From: Pseudomonadota bacterium
GTDB lineage: Bacteria > Pseudomonadota > Gammaproteobacteria > Burkholderiales > Thiobacillaceae
DNA length: 13,594 nt
Reading direction: 5' to 3'
Assembly: GCA_021836225.1 (NCBI GenBank)
Contig: JAKBJA010000057.1
Coordinates: forward strand, 1-13,594
The position numbers and the translations under genes are program-made. Below the pieces are notes generated by a model. The model was not told where the DNA came from. It searched no databases and saw only the letters and a list, made by a program, of their open reading frames with translations. Shown here one piece after another: positions 6,762-13,594 of the stretch; position 1 is the first letter of the stretch, and each line of letters starts with the position of its first letter.

Positions 6762-9700
6762 ATGAATTCCCGCCTGCGCGAAATCCCCTACAACTACACC
6801 TCGTTTTCCGACCGCGAAATCGTCATTCGCCTGTTGGGCAAGGATGCCTGGGGCGTGCTCAACACCCTGCGCGGCGAACGCAAAACGGGGCGCTCGGCAC
6901 GCATGCTGTTCGAGGTGCTGGGCGACATCTGGGTGGTACGGCGCAATCCCTACCTGGAAGACGACCTGCTCGACAACCCCAGGCGGCGGCAGATGCTGGT
7001 CGACGCACTGCGGCATCGCTTGCACGCAATCGAAGTGCGGCGCCAGGGCAACGAACTGGTCGGCCAGCTTCTGGAAGCCGCCGGGCGCGCAGTGCGCGAA
7101 TTCGAGGCCTGGTTCGACGACACCGCCAGCCTGCGCACGCGCATCCTGCGCCGTCTGGCCGGGGTAACCCGGCGTGACAACATCGCGTTCGACGGCCTGG
7201 CGCGCGTCTCGCACGTCACCGACGCCACCGACTGGCGGGTCGAATATCCCTTCGTGGTGCTGACCCCCGACAGCGAAGCCGAGATGGCAGGACTGGTGGC
7301 CGGGCTGATCGAGTTGGGGCTGACCATCATCCCGCGCGGCGGCGGCACGGGCTATACCGGCGGCGCCGTTCCGCTCACCGACCAGGCGGCGGTCATCAAT
7401 ACCGAAAAGCTCGAAGCGATGAGTGCGGTCGAGATGCGCCACCTGCCCGGCTGCGAATTCGAGATTCCCACCATCCACTGTGGCGCCGGCGTCGTCACCA
7501 AGCGGGTGATGGATGCGGCCGATGCCGCCGGGCTGGTGTTCGCAGTCGACCCCACCTCGGCCGACGCCTCGACCATCGGCGGCAACGTGTCGATGAACGC
7601 CGGCGGCAAGAAGGCCGTGCTGTGGGGCACCGCGCTGGACAACCTGGTGTCCTGGCGCATGGTCACGCCGGATGCCGACTGGATCGAAGTCACCCGCCTC
7701 AACCACAACCGCGGCAAGATCCACGACGCCCCCTCGGCCACCTTCGAAATCCGCCGCTTCGCTGCAGACGGCAAGACGCCGAAGGGCTCGCCGGACATCC
7801 TCACCATCCCCGGCAGCCGCTTCCGCAAGACCGGTCTCGGCAAGGACGTCACCGACAAGTTCCTCGCCGGCCTGCCCGGCATCCAGAAGGAAGGCTGCGA
7901 CGGCCTCATCACCTCGGCGCGCTTCATCCTGCACCGGCTTCCCGCGCATACCCGCACCGTGTGCCTGGAATTCTTCGGCACGGCGCGCGACGCCACGCCG
8001 GCCATCGTCGAAATCAAGGATTACTGCGACGCCCATCCCGACATTCTGCTGGCCGGACTGGAGCACCTCGACGCACGCTATGTGAAAGCGGTCGGCTATG
8101 CGACCAAGGCGCCGCGCGCGACGCGCCCCAACATGGTGCTGCTGATCGACGTGGTGTCGGACAACGAAATCGCCGTCGGCGAAGCCGCGTCGAAGATCGT
8201 CCAGCTCGCCAACTCGCGAAGCGGCGAAGGCTTCATCGCAGTGTCGGCCGAAACGCGCAGGAAATTCTGGCTCGATCGCGCCCGCACCGCTGCGATCGCG
8301 GCGCACACCAATGCGTTCAAGATCAACGAGGACGTGGTGATCCCGCTGCCGCGCCTGGGCGACTACACCGACGGCATCGAGCGCATCAACATCGAACTGT
8401 CGATCGCCAACAAGCTGAAGCTGCTCGATGCGCTGGCCGAATTCTTCGCCGCGCCGCTGCCTCTGCTGGAAGACGACGATACCGTCGCCGATCCGACGCA
8501 GGTGGAGGAAAAACGCCAGCACGCGCTGGCGCTGATCGAGGCGGTGAAGGCCCGGTGGCAGGGCTATGTGAACAATCTCGATGCCCCGCACGAAAGCGGA
8601 ACGGTCTTCACCGCGTTGCGCGACAAGCACGTTCGCGTGTCGTGGAAGCGCGAGGTGCGGCGCGAACTGCACCAGCTGTTCATCGGCCGCGAATACCTCC
8701 CGGTGCTCGAAGCCTGCGACCGCATCCACGGAGATATCCTTAAAAGCCGCGTGTTCGTGGCGCTGCACATGCATGCCGGCGACGGCAACGTGCACACCAA
8801 CATCCCGGTCAACTCGGACGACTACGCCATGCTGCAGGCCGCCAACGCGGCGGTTGCGCGCATCATGGCGCTCGCCACCGATCTCGGCGGCGTGATTTCG
8901 GGCGAACACGGCATCGGGCTGACCAAGCTGGAATTCCTCGACGACGCGACCATCGCGACGTTCGCCGAATACAAGCAGAAGGTCGACCCCGCGCAGCATT
9001 TCAACAAGGGCAAGCTGCTCCCTGGCGCCGATCTGCGCAATGCCTACACGCCGTCGTTCGGCCTGCTGGAGGCCGAGTCGATCATTCTCGAAGCCTCGGA
9101 AACCGGGGCCATCGCCGATTCGATCAAGGACTGCCTGCGCTGCGGCAAGTGCAAACCGGTGTGCAACACCCACATCCCGCGCGCCAACCTGCTGTACTCG
9201 CCGCGCAACAAGATTCTCGCCACTTCGCTGCTGATCGAGGCCTTCCTGTACGAGGAGCAGACCCGGCGCGGCGTGTCGCTGAAGCATTTCGACGAGTTCG
9301 GCGACGTCGCCGACCACTGCACCATCTGCCACAAGTGCAAGAACCCCTGCCCGGTCGACATCGACTTCGGCGACGTCTCGATCGCGATGCGCAACCTGCT
9401 GCGCAAGCAGGGCAAGAAGAAATTCAACCCCGGCACCTGGGCGTCGATGGCCTTCCTGAACGCGACCGACCCCGCAACCATCAAGGCGCTGCGCAAACCC
9501 CTGATCGAGTGGGGTTACGCCAGCCAGCGGATGGGGCACACCCTGTTCAAGCGCATGGGGCTGATCCAGGCGCAGACGAAAAATCCGCCCGCCACCCTGG
9601 GCCGGCCCAAGCTGGTCGCGCAGGTCATCCATCTGGTCAACAAGCCGATGCCGGGCGGACTGCCGAAGAAGACCTCGCGTGCGCTGCTGGGGCTGGAAGA

Positions 9701-10532
9701 TGCCTCGATTGTTCCAATTCTGCGCAATCCGGCCAAGCTCAACGAAGACAGCGACGCGGTGTTCTACTTCCCCGGCTGCGGTTCGGAGCGGCTGTTCTCG
9801 CAGGTGGGGCTCGCCACCCAGGCGATGCTGTTCGAACTCGGCGTGCAGACCGTGCTGCCGCCCGGCTACCTGTGCTGCGGCTATCCACAGACCGCAGGCG
9901 GCCAAGCCGACAAGGGCGAAGCCATCACCGCGCAGAACCGGGTGCTGTTCCACCGCGTGGCCAACACGCTCAACTACCTCGACATCAAGACCGTGATCGT
10001 GTCGTGCGGCACCTGCATGGATCAGCTGCTCAAATATGAATTCGAGAAGATCTTCCCCGGATGCCGCCTGCTCGACATCCACGAATACCTGATGGAGAAG
10101 GGCGTAAAGCTGGAAGGCGTCAGCGGCGAGAAATATCTTTACCACGACCCCTGTCACACGCCGATGAAGACCCACGCGCCGATGAAAGTCGCCAACGCGC
10201 TGCTTGGCGGCGGGGTTGTTTTGTCCGATCGCTGCTGCGGCGAATCCGGCACGCTCGCCGTCAGCCGCCCGGACATCTCCACCCAGATCCGCTTCCGCAA
10301 GGAAGAGGAGATCCGCGCCGGCGTCGCCGCGCTGGGCGATGGCAGCCAGCCGGTCAAACTCCTGACCAGCTGCCCCTCGTGCCTGCAGGGACTGGCGCGC
10401 TACAGCGACGATACGAACACCGAGCCCGATTACATCGTGATCGAAATGGCGAAGAAACTGCTCGGCGAGAACTGGATGGCGAGCTATCTAGCGCGCGTCG
10501 GCAACGGCGGCATCGAGCGGGTGCTGCTGTGA
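6762..10532 (+). CDS. Giant FAD-linked oxidase / Fe-S / CCG-domain oxidoreductase (DUF3683 type, GlcD-GlcF or Dld-like fusion)
   Basis: This 1256-residue protein fuses parts that are often separate subunits. Residues 1 to about 150 ([16 protein letters not shown]) match the DUF3683 N-terminal domain. A VAO-type FAD-binding domain follows, with [11 protein letters not shown] at 191-201 and [15 protein letters not shown]. The FAD-oxidase C-terminal domain carries [10 protein letters not shown] (669-678) and GEHGIGLTK. Two ferredoxin-type [4Fe-4S] motifs follow: C791/794/797/801 and C853/856/859/863. Two CCG domains (Cys-rich, as in GlcF, LutA, HdrB) close it: C1006 with C1038/C1039, and C1131 with C1158/C1159. 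The layout predicts oxidation of a 2-hydroxy acid such as D-lactate or glycolate, with electrons passed through Fe-S centres to a quinone or other acceptor. The substrate is inferred only. No signal peptide or membrane helix is seen. ATG 6762 is chosen because conserved sequence begins there. The stop overlaps the HIT gene. Confidence 0.93.
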   Translation: MNSRLREIPYNYTSFSDREIVIRLLGKDAWGVLNTLRGERKTGRSARMLFEVLGDIWVVRRNPYLEDDLLDNPRRRQMLVDALRHRLHAIEVRRQGNELVGQLLEAAGRAVREFEAWFDDTASLRTRILRRLAGVTRRDNIAFDGLARVSHVTDATDWRVEYPFVVLTPDSEAEMAGLVAGLIELGLTIIPRGGGTGYTGGAVPLTDQAAVINTEKLEAMSAVEMRHLPGCEFEIPTIHCGAGVVTKRVMDAADAAGLVFAVDPTSADASTIGGNVSMNAGGKKAVLWGTALDNLVSWRMVTPDADWIEVTRLNHNRGKIHDAPSATFEIRRFAADGKTPKGSPDILTIPGSRFRKTGLGKDVTDKFLAGLPGIQKEGCDGLITSARFILHRLPAHTRTVCLEFFGTARDATPAIVEIKDYCDAHPDILLAGLEHLDARYVKAVGYATKAPRATRPNMVLLIDVVSDNEIAVGEAASKIVQLANSRSGEGFIAVSAETRRKFWLDRARTAAIAAHTNAFKINEDVVIPLPRLGDYTDGIERINIELSIANKLKLLDALAEFFAAPLPLLEDDDTVADPTQVEEKRQHALALIEAVKARWQGYVNNLDAPHESGTVFTALRDKHVRVSWKREVRRELHQLFIGREYLPVLEACDRIHGDILKSRVFVALHMHAGDGNVHTNIPVNSDDYAMLQAANAAVARIMALATDLGGVISGEHGIGLTKLEFLDDATIATFAEYKQKVDPAQHFNKGKLLPGADLRNAYTPSFGLLEAESIILEASETGAIADSIKDCLRCGKCKPVCNTHIPRANLLYSPRNKILATSLLIEAFLYEEQTRRGVSLKHFDEFGDVADHCTICHKCKNPCPVDIDFGDVSIAMRNLLRKQGKKKFNPGTWASMAFLNATDPATIKALRKPLIEWGYASQRMGHTLFKRMGLIQAQTKNPPATLGRPKLVAQVIHLVNKPMPGGLPKKTSRALLGLEDASIVPILRNPAKLNEDSDAVFYFPGCGSERLFSQVGLATQAMLFELGVQTVLPPGYLCCGYPQTAGGQADKGEAITAQNRVLFHRVANTLNYLDIKTVIVSCGTCMDQLLKYEFEKIFPGCRLLDIHEYLMEKGVKLEGVSGEKYLYHDPCHTPMKTHAPMKVANALLGGGVVLSDRCCGESGTLAVSRPDISTQIRFRKEEEIRAGVAALGDGSQPVKLLTSCPSCLQGLARYSDDTNTEPDYIVIEMAKKLLGENWMASYLARVGNGGIERVLL

Positions 10533-10960
10533 GTTGTGCCCTGTGCGATACGCCTGCCGGAGCGGTGCTGTGGCAGAACGACTTCTGCCGTGTTGTGAGT
10601 GCCGACGAGCCGGACTATCCCGGTTTCCTGCGCGTCATCCTGAATGCCCACGTCAAGGAAATGACCGACCTGCCGGTGGCCGACCAAGCAAGCTTGATGC
10701 GGGTGGTGCTGGCGGCCGAAGCGGCGCTGCGCGAGGTGATGGCGCCCGACAAGGTCAATCTCGCCTCGCTCGGCAACGTGGTGCCGCACCTTCACTGGCA
10801 TGTGATTCCGCGCTATGAGGACGACCCACATTTCCCCAACCCGGTGTGGGGCGAGAAGAAAAGGGATACGCCGCATGCCGCAACTGGCGATCTGGACGCG
10901 CGGCTTGCCGACGCGCTCCACTCGCTGCTAGGAGTTGGCCGTAGTTCTAAAGACGCTTAA
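10529..10960 (+). CDS. HIT-family (histidine triad) protein
   Basis: This 143-residue HIT-superfamily protein is likely a nucleotide hydrolase or transferase acting on nucleoside phosphoramidates or dinucleoside polyphosphates. The triad is [11 protein letters not shown], with H87, H89 and H91, and [14 protein letters not shown] is the family's central strand and helix. An N-terminal CALC pair (C3, C6) could bind zinc, as in some family members. The GTG start at 10529 overlaps the TGA of the oxidoreductase (GTGA), so translation is probably coupled; no other start fits as well. The C-terminal residues SSKDA and the TAA lie inside the first hairpin repeat, which suggests the repeat inserted or evolved over the original gene end. 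HIT proteins are often found beside this giant oxidoreductase family as far as I recall, but that is not verified. Confidence 0.9.
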   Translation: MSCALCDTPAGAVLWQNDFCRVVSADEPDYPGFLRVILNAHVKEMTDLPVADQASLMRVVLAAEAALREVMAPDKVNLASLGNVVPHLHWHVIPRYEDDPHFPNPVWGEKKRDTPHAATGDLDARLADALHSLLGVGRSSKDA

Positions 10961-10978
10961 GCGTCAAGAACCACGCTC
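10937..10978. repeat. Structured 42-bp repeat, copy 1
   Basis: GGCC leads into an outer stem GTAGTTCT (10941-10948) / AGAACCAC (10967-10974), seven of eight pairs, and an inner stem GACGCT (10952-10957) / AGCGTC (10960-10965), and the unit ends in GCTC. The layout is identical to copy 2, 57 bp downstream, while both stems differ in sequence by paired changes. It contains the HIT stop codon. Read on the minus strand, the inner hairpin is followed by TTTA, so it may help terminate phoR transcription. Confidence 0.75.
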
Positions 10979-10993
10979 CACCCGTAATGGGCA

Positions 10994-11035
10994 GGCCGTG
11001 GTTGTAAAGCCGACAAGTCGGCAACAACCACGCTC
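10994..11035. repeat. Structured 42-bp repeat, copy 2
   Basis: GGCC is followed by a perfect outer stem GTGGTTGT (10998-11005) / ACAACCAC (11024-11031), the same AAA and A internal-loop bases as copy 1, an inner stem GCCGAC (11009-11014) / GTCGGC (11017-11022) and the same GCTC end. Its last bases overlap the phoR stop codon (11034-11036). A 15-bp spacer separates it from copy 1. On the minus strand, GCCGAC-TT-GTCGGC-TTTA resembles a short intrinsic terminator. Confidence 0.78.
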
Positions 11036-12380
11036 AGCCGGCGGCTTGCTCGCGCTCGGGAAACGGAATGACCTTGCCGCTTTCCAGCGCATGCTGCAAG
11101 CGCTGGGCGGGGAACACAGCCGAGAACGTGCTGCCTTTGCTCGGGGTGGACTGGATATCCAGCCGCGCGCCATGGCGGGTGAGGACGTGCTTGACGATGG
11201 CGAGCCCGAGGCCGGTGCCGCCGGTCTCGCGCGAACGGCTGCGGTCGACGCGGTAGAAGCGCTCGGTCAAGCGCGGGATGTGTTCGGCGGCGATGCCTTC
11301 GCCCGTATCGGTCACGGAAAACACGCCCTCCCCATTCCGCTCGCGCCAGGCGAGGGTAATTTCGCCGCCTTCCGGAGTGTAGCGTACGGCGTTCGACACC
11401 AGGTTGCCGAGCGCGCTGCGGATTTCCTGCTGGCTGCCTTTCAGCCACACGCTGCTGCCGAGTTGCAGGCTGACCCGATGCCGCCCGCGGCTCAGCGATT
11501 CGGCTTCGGATTTCAGCGCCTGAGCCAGATCGGGGACGTTGACGGACTCGTCGCTCAGCATGTGGTCGGCGCTTTCAAGCCGCGACAGGATCAGCAGGTC
11601 GTCCAGCAGATGCTGCATGCGCCGGGTGTGGTCCAGCATCAGGTCGAAATAACGGCCTCGCTCGGCGGCAGGCAGGTCGGGGGCATCGGCCAGGGTTTCG
11701 ACGAAGCCACCGACCACGGTCAGGGGCGTGCGCAGTTCGTGCGAGACGTTGGCAATGAAGTCGCGCCGCATGGCGTCGACGCGATCGAGGTCGGTGATGT
11801 CGCGGGCGACCAGCAGTTTCTTGCCTTCGCCGAACGGCACCAGTTGCAGCGACAGGGTGATCTCGCGGTTGATCGGCGATTTGCACACCAGGCGACGCGA
11901 ATAATCGGCGGCGTCGAGGAACTCCAGGAAATGTGCCTGGCGCATCAGGTAACGGACAAACTGGCCGCGATCGCGCTCGCAGTCCAGCCCCATGTATTTG
12001 CGCGAGGCGGGATTGCACCAGTCGATCTGTTCGTTGCCGTTGAGGATGACCATGCCGTCAGGCACCGCCATCGCGGCGTGCTCGAACTGTTCAAGCGCGG
12101 AGGTGAGTTCGCCACGGCTGGCTTTCTGGCGCCGCTGCAGTTTCTGCAGCCGGTAGAAGATGTCGCCCCAGGTGCCGGTGGCGTCGGGCGGCTCGACTTC
12201 ATCGGGGTTTTCCAGCCAGCGCGACAGACGGTATTCCTGCCACAGGCGGCGCAGCATCACAAAGGCCTGGATACCTGCCAGAAAGCCCAGCGCCGCCACC
12301 CAGCCGGAGCCAGCCCACAGAATCAGTGCCACCAGCAACACGCCGGCCAGCACACTGAGTGGACGCCACCAGAAGCCCAT
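11034..12380 (-). CDS. phoR: Phosphate regulon sensor histidine kinase PhoR
   Basis: The 448-residue kinase phosphorylates PhoB when phosphate is scarce and dephosphorylates it in excess. Two hydrophobic helices (about 8-24 and 26-43) form the small membrane anchor with almost no periplasmic loop, as in E. coli PhoR, so phosphate is sensed through the Pst/PhoU complex and not directly. A PAS domain follows (about 95-195; VPDGMVILNGNEQIDWCN). The H-box is ANVSHELRTPLT with H214. The ATPase carries the N-box NLVSNAVRYTPEGG, G1 DTGEGI and G2 GTGLGLAIV. It starts 30 bp after phoB, with GAAGG as ribosome-binding site, so both are one transcript. Neither phoU nor pst genes are in view. Its stop overlaps repeat copy 2. 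Confidence 0.95.
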   Translation of the reverse strand: MGFWWRPLSVLAGVLLVALILWAGSGWVAALGFLAGIQAFVMLRRLWQEYRLSRWLENPDEVEPPDATGTWGDIFYRLQKLQRRQKASRGELTSALEQFEHAAMAVPDGMVILNGNEQIDWCNPASRKYMGLDCERDRGQFVRYLMRQAHFLEFLDAADYSRRLVCKSPINREITLSLQLVPFGEGKKLLVARDITDLDRVDAMRRDFIANVSHELRTPLTVVGGFVETLADAPDLPAAERGRYFDLMLDHTRRMQHLLDDLLILSRLESADHMLSDESVNVPDLAQALKSEAESLSRGRHRVSLQLGSSVWLKGSQQEIRSALGNLVSNAVRYTPEGGEITLAWRERNGEGVFSVTDTGEGIAAEHIPRLTERFYRVDRSRSRETGGTGLGLAIVKHVLTRHGARLDIQSTPSKGSTFSAVFPAQRLQHALESGKVIPFPEREQAAG

Positions 12381-12410
12381 GTTTACCTTCCCGAAAACCC
12401 GGTGGGCGGA

Positions 12411-13103
12411 TTATCCCACTTCGGCCGAAAAGCGGTAGCCCGAGCCGCGCACGGTCTGGATCAATTCGGCATGGCCGGACGGTTCCAGCGCCAGGCGCAG
12501 GCGGCGGATGTGGACGTCGACCGTGCGCTCCTCGACGAACACGTCGTCGCCCCACACCTGGTCAAGCAGTTGGGTGCGCGAGTAGACGCGCTCGGGATGG
12601 GTCATGAAGAAGTGCAGCAGGCGGAACTCGGTCGGCCCCAGTTCCAGTGCCTGGCCTTTACCCTGCACGCGGTGGCTGGTCGGATCCAGTCGCAGGCCAT
12701 TGATTTCCACCGGCTCGTCGGTCATCTGCGGGGCGCGACGGCGCAGCACGGCCTTGATGCGCGACACCAGTTCCCGCGGCGAAAACGGCTTGGTGATGTA
12801 GTCGTCGGCCCCGGTATCCAGCCCCAGCACCTTGTCACGCTCCTCGCCGCGCGCGGTCAGCATGATGATGGGGATGGGCTGGTAGCGCTCGTCGCTGCGC
12901 AGGCGCTTGCACAGGTCGATCCCCGACATGCCGGGCAGCATCCAGTCGAGCAGGATGACGTCGGGCAGCGTGCTCTTGAGGAATTTCAGCGCGTGTTCGG
13001 CGTCGCCGGCAGCGGTGACCGAATGTCCGGCCTGAGACAGGTTGAACTTCAGCAGTTCCTGGATCCCAGGTTCGTCTTCGACCAGCAAAATATTGGCAGC
13101 CAT
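12411..13103 (-). CDS. phoB: Phosphate regulon response regulator PhoB
   Basis: This 230-residue OmpR-class regulator activates Pho-regulon promoters when phosphorylated. The receiver domain has the acidic pair E9/D10, phospho-acceptor D53 in [12 protein letters not shown]83 and K105 (KPF). The winged-helix DNA-binding domain starts near residue 130, with [23 protein letters not shown] and the recognition helix region [16 protein letters not shown], which is distinctive of PhoB. The [12 protein letters not shown] string and the PhoR partner make the assignment firm. The gene is preceded by three Pho-box heptamers, suggesting positive autoregulation. No strong ribosome-binding site is visible; TGGAA lies near the expected place. 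It is divergent from ubiE. Confidence 0.97.
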   Translation of the reverse strand: MAANILLVEDEPGIQELLKFNLSQAGHSVTAAGDAEHALKFLKSTLPDVILLDWMLPGMSGIDLCKRLRSDERYQPIPIIMLTARGEERDKVLGLDTGADDYITKPFSPRELVSRIKAVLRRRAPQMTDEPVEINGLRLDPTSHRVQGKGQALELGPTEFRLLHFFMTHPERVYSRTQLLDQVWGDDVFVEERTVDVHIRRLRLALEPSGHAELIQTVRGSGYRFSAEVG

Positions 13104-13122
13104 GGTAGTTCCACGCGTGTTT

Positions 13123-13137
13123 GGATGGTGGCCATCC
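13123..13137 (-). promoter_or_regulatory. Perfect hairpin between the Pho box and phoB
   Basis: GGATGG (13123-13128) and CCATCC (13132-13137) pair around a three-base loop. The hairpin starts one base inside the Pho box edge and lies 20 bp before the phoB ATG, in the place expected for the -10 and transcription start or the extreme 5' leader. It may be a second operator or a leader stem; the role is unknown. Confidence 0.4.
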
Positions 13138-13138
13138 T

Positions 13139-13167
13139 ATGACAGCAGTATGACTGATTTATGACAG
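13139..13167 (-). promoter_or_regulatory. Pho box (three heptamers) upstream of phoB
   Basis: Read on the minus strand, three heptamers occur at an exact 11-bp period: CTGTCAT (13167-13161), CAGTCAT (13156-13150) and CTGTCAT (13145-13139), with four-base spacers AAAT and ACTG. The known PhoB site is two or more direct repeats of CTGTCAT separated by four mostly A/T bases. Two units are perfect and one has a single mismatch. The box ends 35 bp before the phoB ATG and would replace the -35 element. The match predicts activation of phoBR under phosphate limitation. No clear -10 hexamer is visible. Confidence 0.85.
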
Positions 13168-13241
13168 CGGTGCGCCCCTGCAAGCCCTTGCCAGCCCATG
13201 CGCTGGTAGAATTCGCGGCTGATTCGCTCATTCCCACTGCC

Positions 13242-13594
13242 ATGGATAAAACCACCCATTTCGGCTACACGCAGGTTGCCGAATCCGAAAAAGCCGCCAA
13301 GGTGGCCGAGGTCTTCCATTCCGTCGCCGCCCAGTACGACATCATGAACGACCTGATGTCGGCCGGCCTGCACCGGTTGTGGAAGCGCTTTGCGGTGGCG
13401 CAGGCGGGCCTGCGGCCGGGAATGAAGGTGCTCGACGTCGCCGGCGGCACTGCCGACCTGACGCGGCTGTTCCTGAAGGAAGTCGGCGAAACCGGCACCG
13501 TGCTGCTCACCGACATCAACTTTTCCATGCTGCGCGAAGGCCGCGACCGCATGCTGAACGAGGGCAGAACGCCCCCCACCGTGCAGTGCGACGG
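13242..13594 (+). CDS. ubiE: Ubiquinone/menaquinone biosynthesis C-methyltransferase UbiE (3' truncated by window edge)
   Basis: The ATG at 13242 opens a frame that runs to the end of the window (about 117 residues of an expected 240-250). The sequence [25 protein letters not shown] start, [27 protein letters not shown], and SAM-binding motif [12 protein letters not shown] (residues 64-74) are diagnostic of UbiE, which methylates the quinol ring in ubiquinone and menaquinone synthesis using S-adenosylmethionine. The motif-II acidic residue appears in [16 protein letters not shown] at 13207-13212 is a possible -10, without a well-spaced -35. It shares its 138-bp upstream region with phoB, so PhoB binding could influence it, though the Pho-box orientation points to phoB. 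Confidence 0.96.
   Translation, partial: MDKTTHFGYTQVAESEKAAKVAEVFHSVAAQYDIMNDLMSAGLHRLWKRFAVAQAGLRPGMKVLDVAGGTADLTRLFLKEVGETGTVLLTDINFSMLREGRDRMLNEGRTPPTVQCD

Noticed and set aside
6488..6763. N-terminal extension of the diguanylate cyclase upstream of 6487
   Set aside because: It would cover the poly-G tract and AT-rich control region and give a Cys/Arg/Gly-rich, non-conserved leader before TM1.
6609..10175. 1188-codon open frame on the minus strand opposite the FAD oxidoreductase
   Set aside because: It mirrors the codon bias of the real plus-strand gene in a GC-rich genome. The translation is rich in Gly, Asp, His and Arg with no domain pattern, whereas the opposite frame carries many conserved motifs.
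10935..13142. 735-codon plus-strand open frame opposite phoR and phoB
   Set aside because: It runs through both hairpin repeats and antisense to the whole phoBR operon, with a Gln/His/Gly-rich translation typical of antisense GC frames.
13188..13212. TTGCCA plus TAGAAT as a sigma-70 promoter for ubiE
   Set aside because: The spacer is only 13 bp, too short for a standard promoter; only the -10-like hexamer is mentioned in the ubiE entry.

Overview
The window (about 64% GC by eye, dense, short intergenic gaps) looks like ordinary chromosome from a betaproteobacterium, probably of the Thiobacillus/Nitrosomonadales type. This rests on gene content: a DUF3683-type giant FAD/Fe-S oxidoreductase, a short Hda, a PhoB/PhoR pair and UbiE. 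The species call is inference. I see no tRNA, rRNA, CRISPR array, insertion sequence or phage gene.

Layout. 1-512 (+) is the C-terminal end of an RND efflux permease, followed by a near-perfect 34-bp palindrome. 683-949 (+) is a small protein I do not recognise. 958-1096 is a very structured non-coding stretch: five consecutive hairpins, the last a textbook intrinsic terminator, ending 41 bp before a thioredoxin gene (1138-1515, +). Thioredoxin meets hda (1512-2153, -) tail to tail, with the two stop codons overlapping. A 150-bp divergent gap separates hda from nadA and a DUF808 membrane protein (2304-4307, +). Convergent to these is a two-gene minus-strand operon: a membrane diguanylate cyclase (5168-6487) whose start codon is preceded directly by eleven G, overlapping by ATGA a secreted PhnD-like binding protein (4320-5171). 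Divergent from it, 6762-10532 (+) encodes a 1256-residue FAD/Fe-S/CCG oxidoreductase, translationally coupled by GTGA to a HIT-family protein (10529-10960). Two 42-bp hairpin repeats then fill the gap to phoR (11034-12380, -) and phoB (12411-13103, -). A three-unit Pho box lies upstream of phoB, and ubiE (13242 to the end, +) starts on the other side.

How the genes work together. PhoB and PhoR form the phosphate-starvation two-component system, and the Pho box suggests autoregulation. The binding protein plus diguanylate cyclase pair lacks any transporter subunits and looks like a periplasmic ligand-to-c-di-GMP signalling unit. NadA, UbiE, Hda and thioredoxin are housekeeping functions.

The points most worth following up are: (1) the binding-protein/diguanylate-cyclase operon; (2) the poly-G tract at its translation start; (3) the paired hairpin repeats, whose sequence differences are compensatory; (4) the structured RNA upstream of thioredoxin. 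Family assignments are from recognised motifs; no database search was run.
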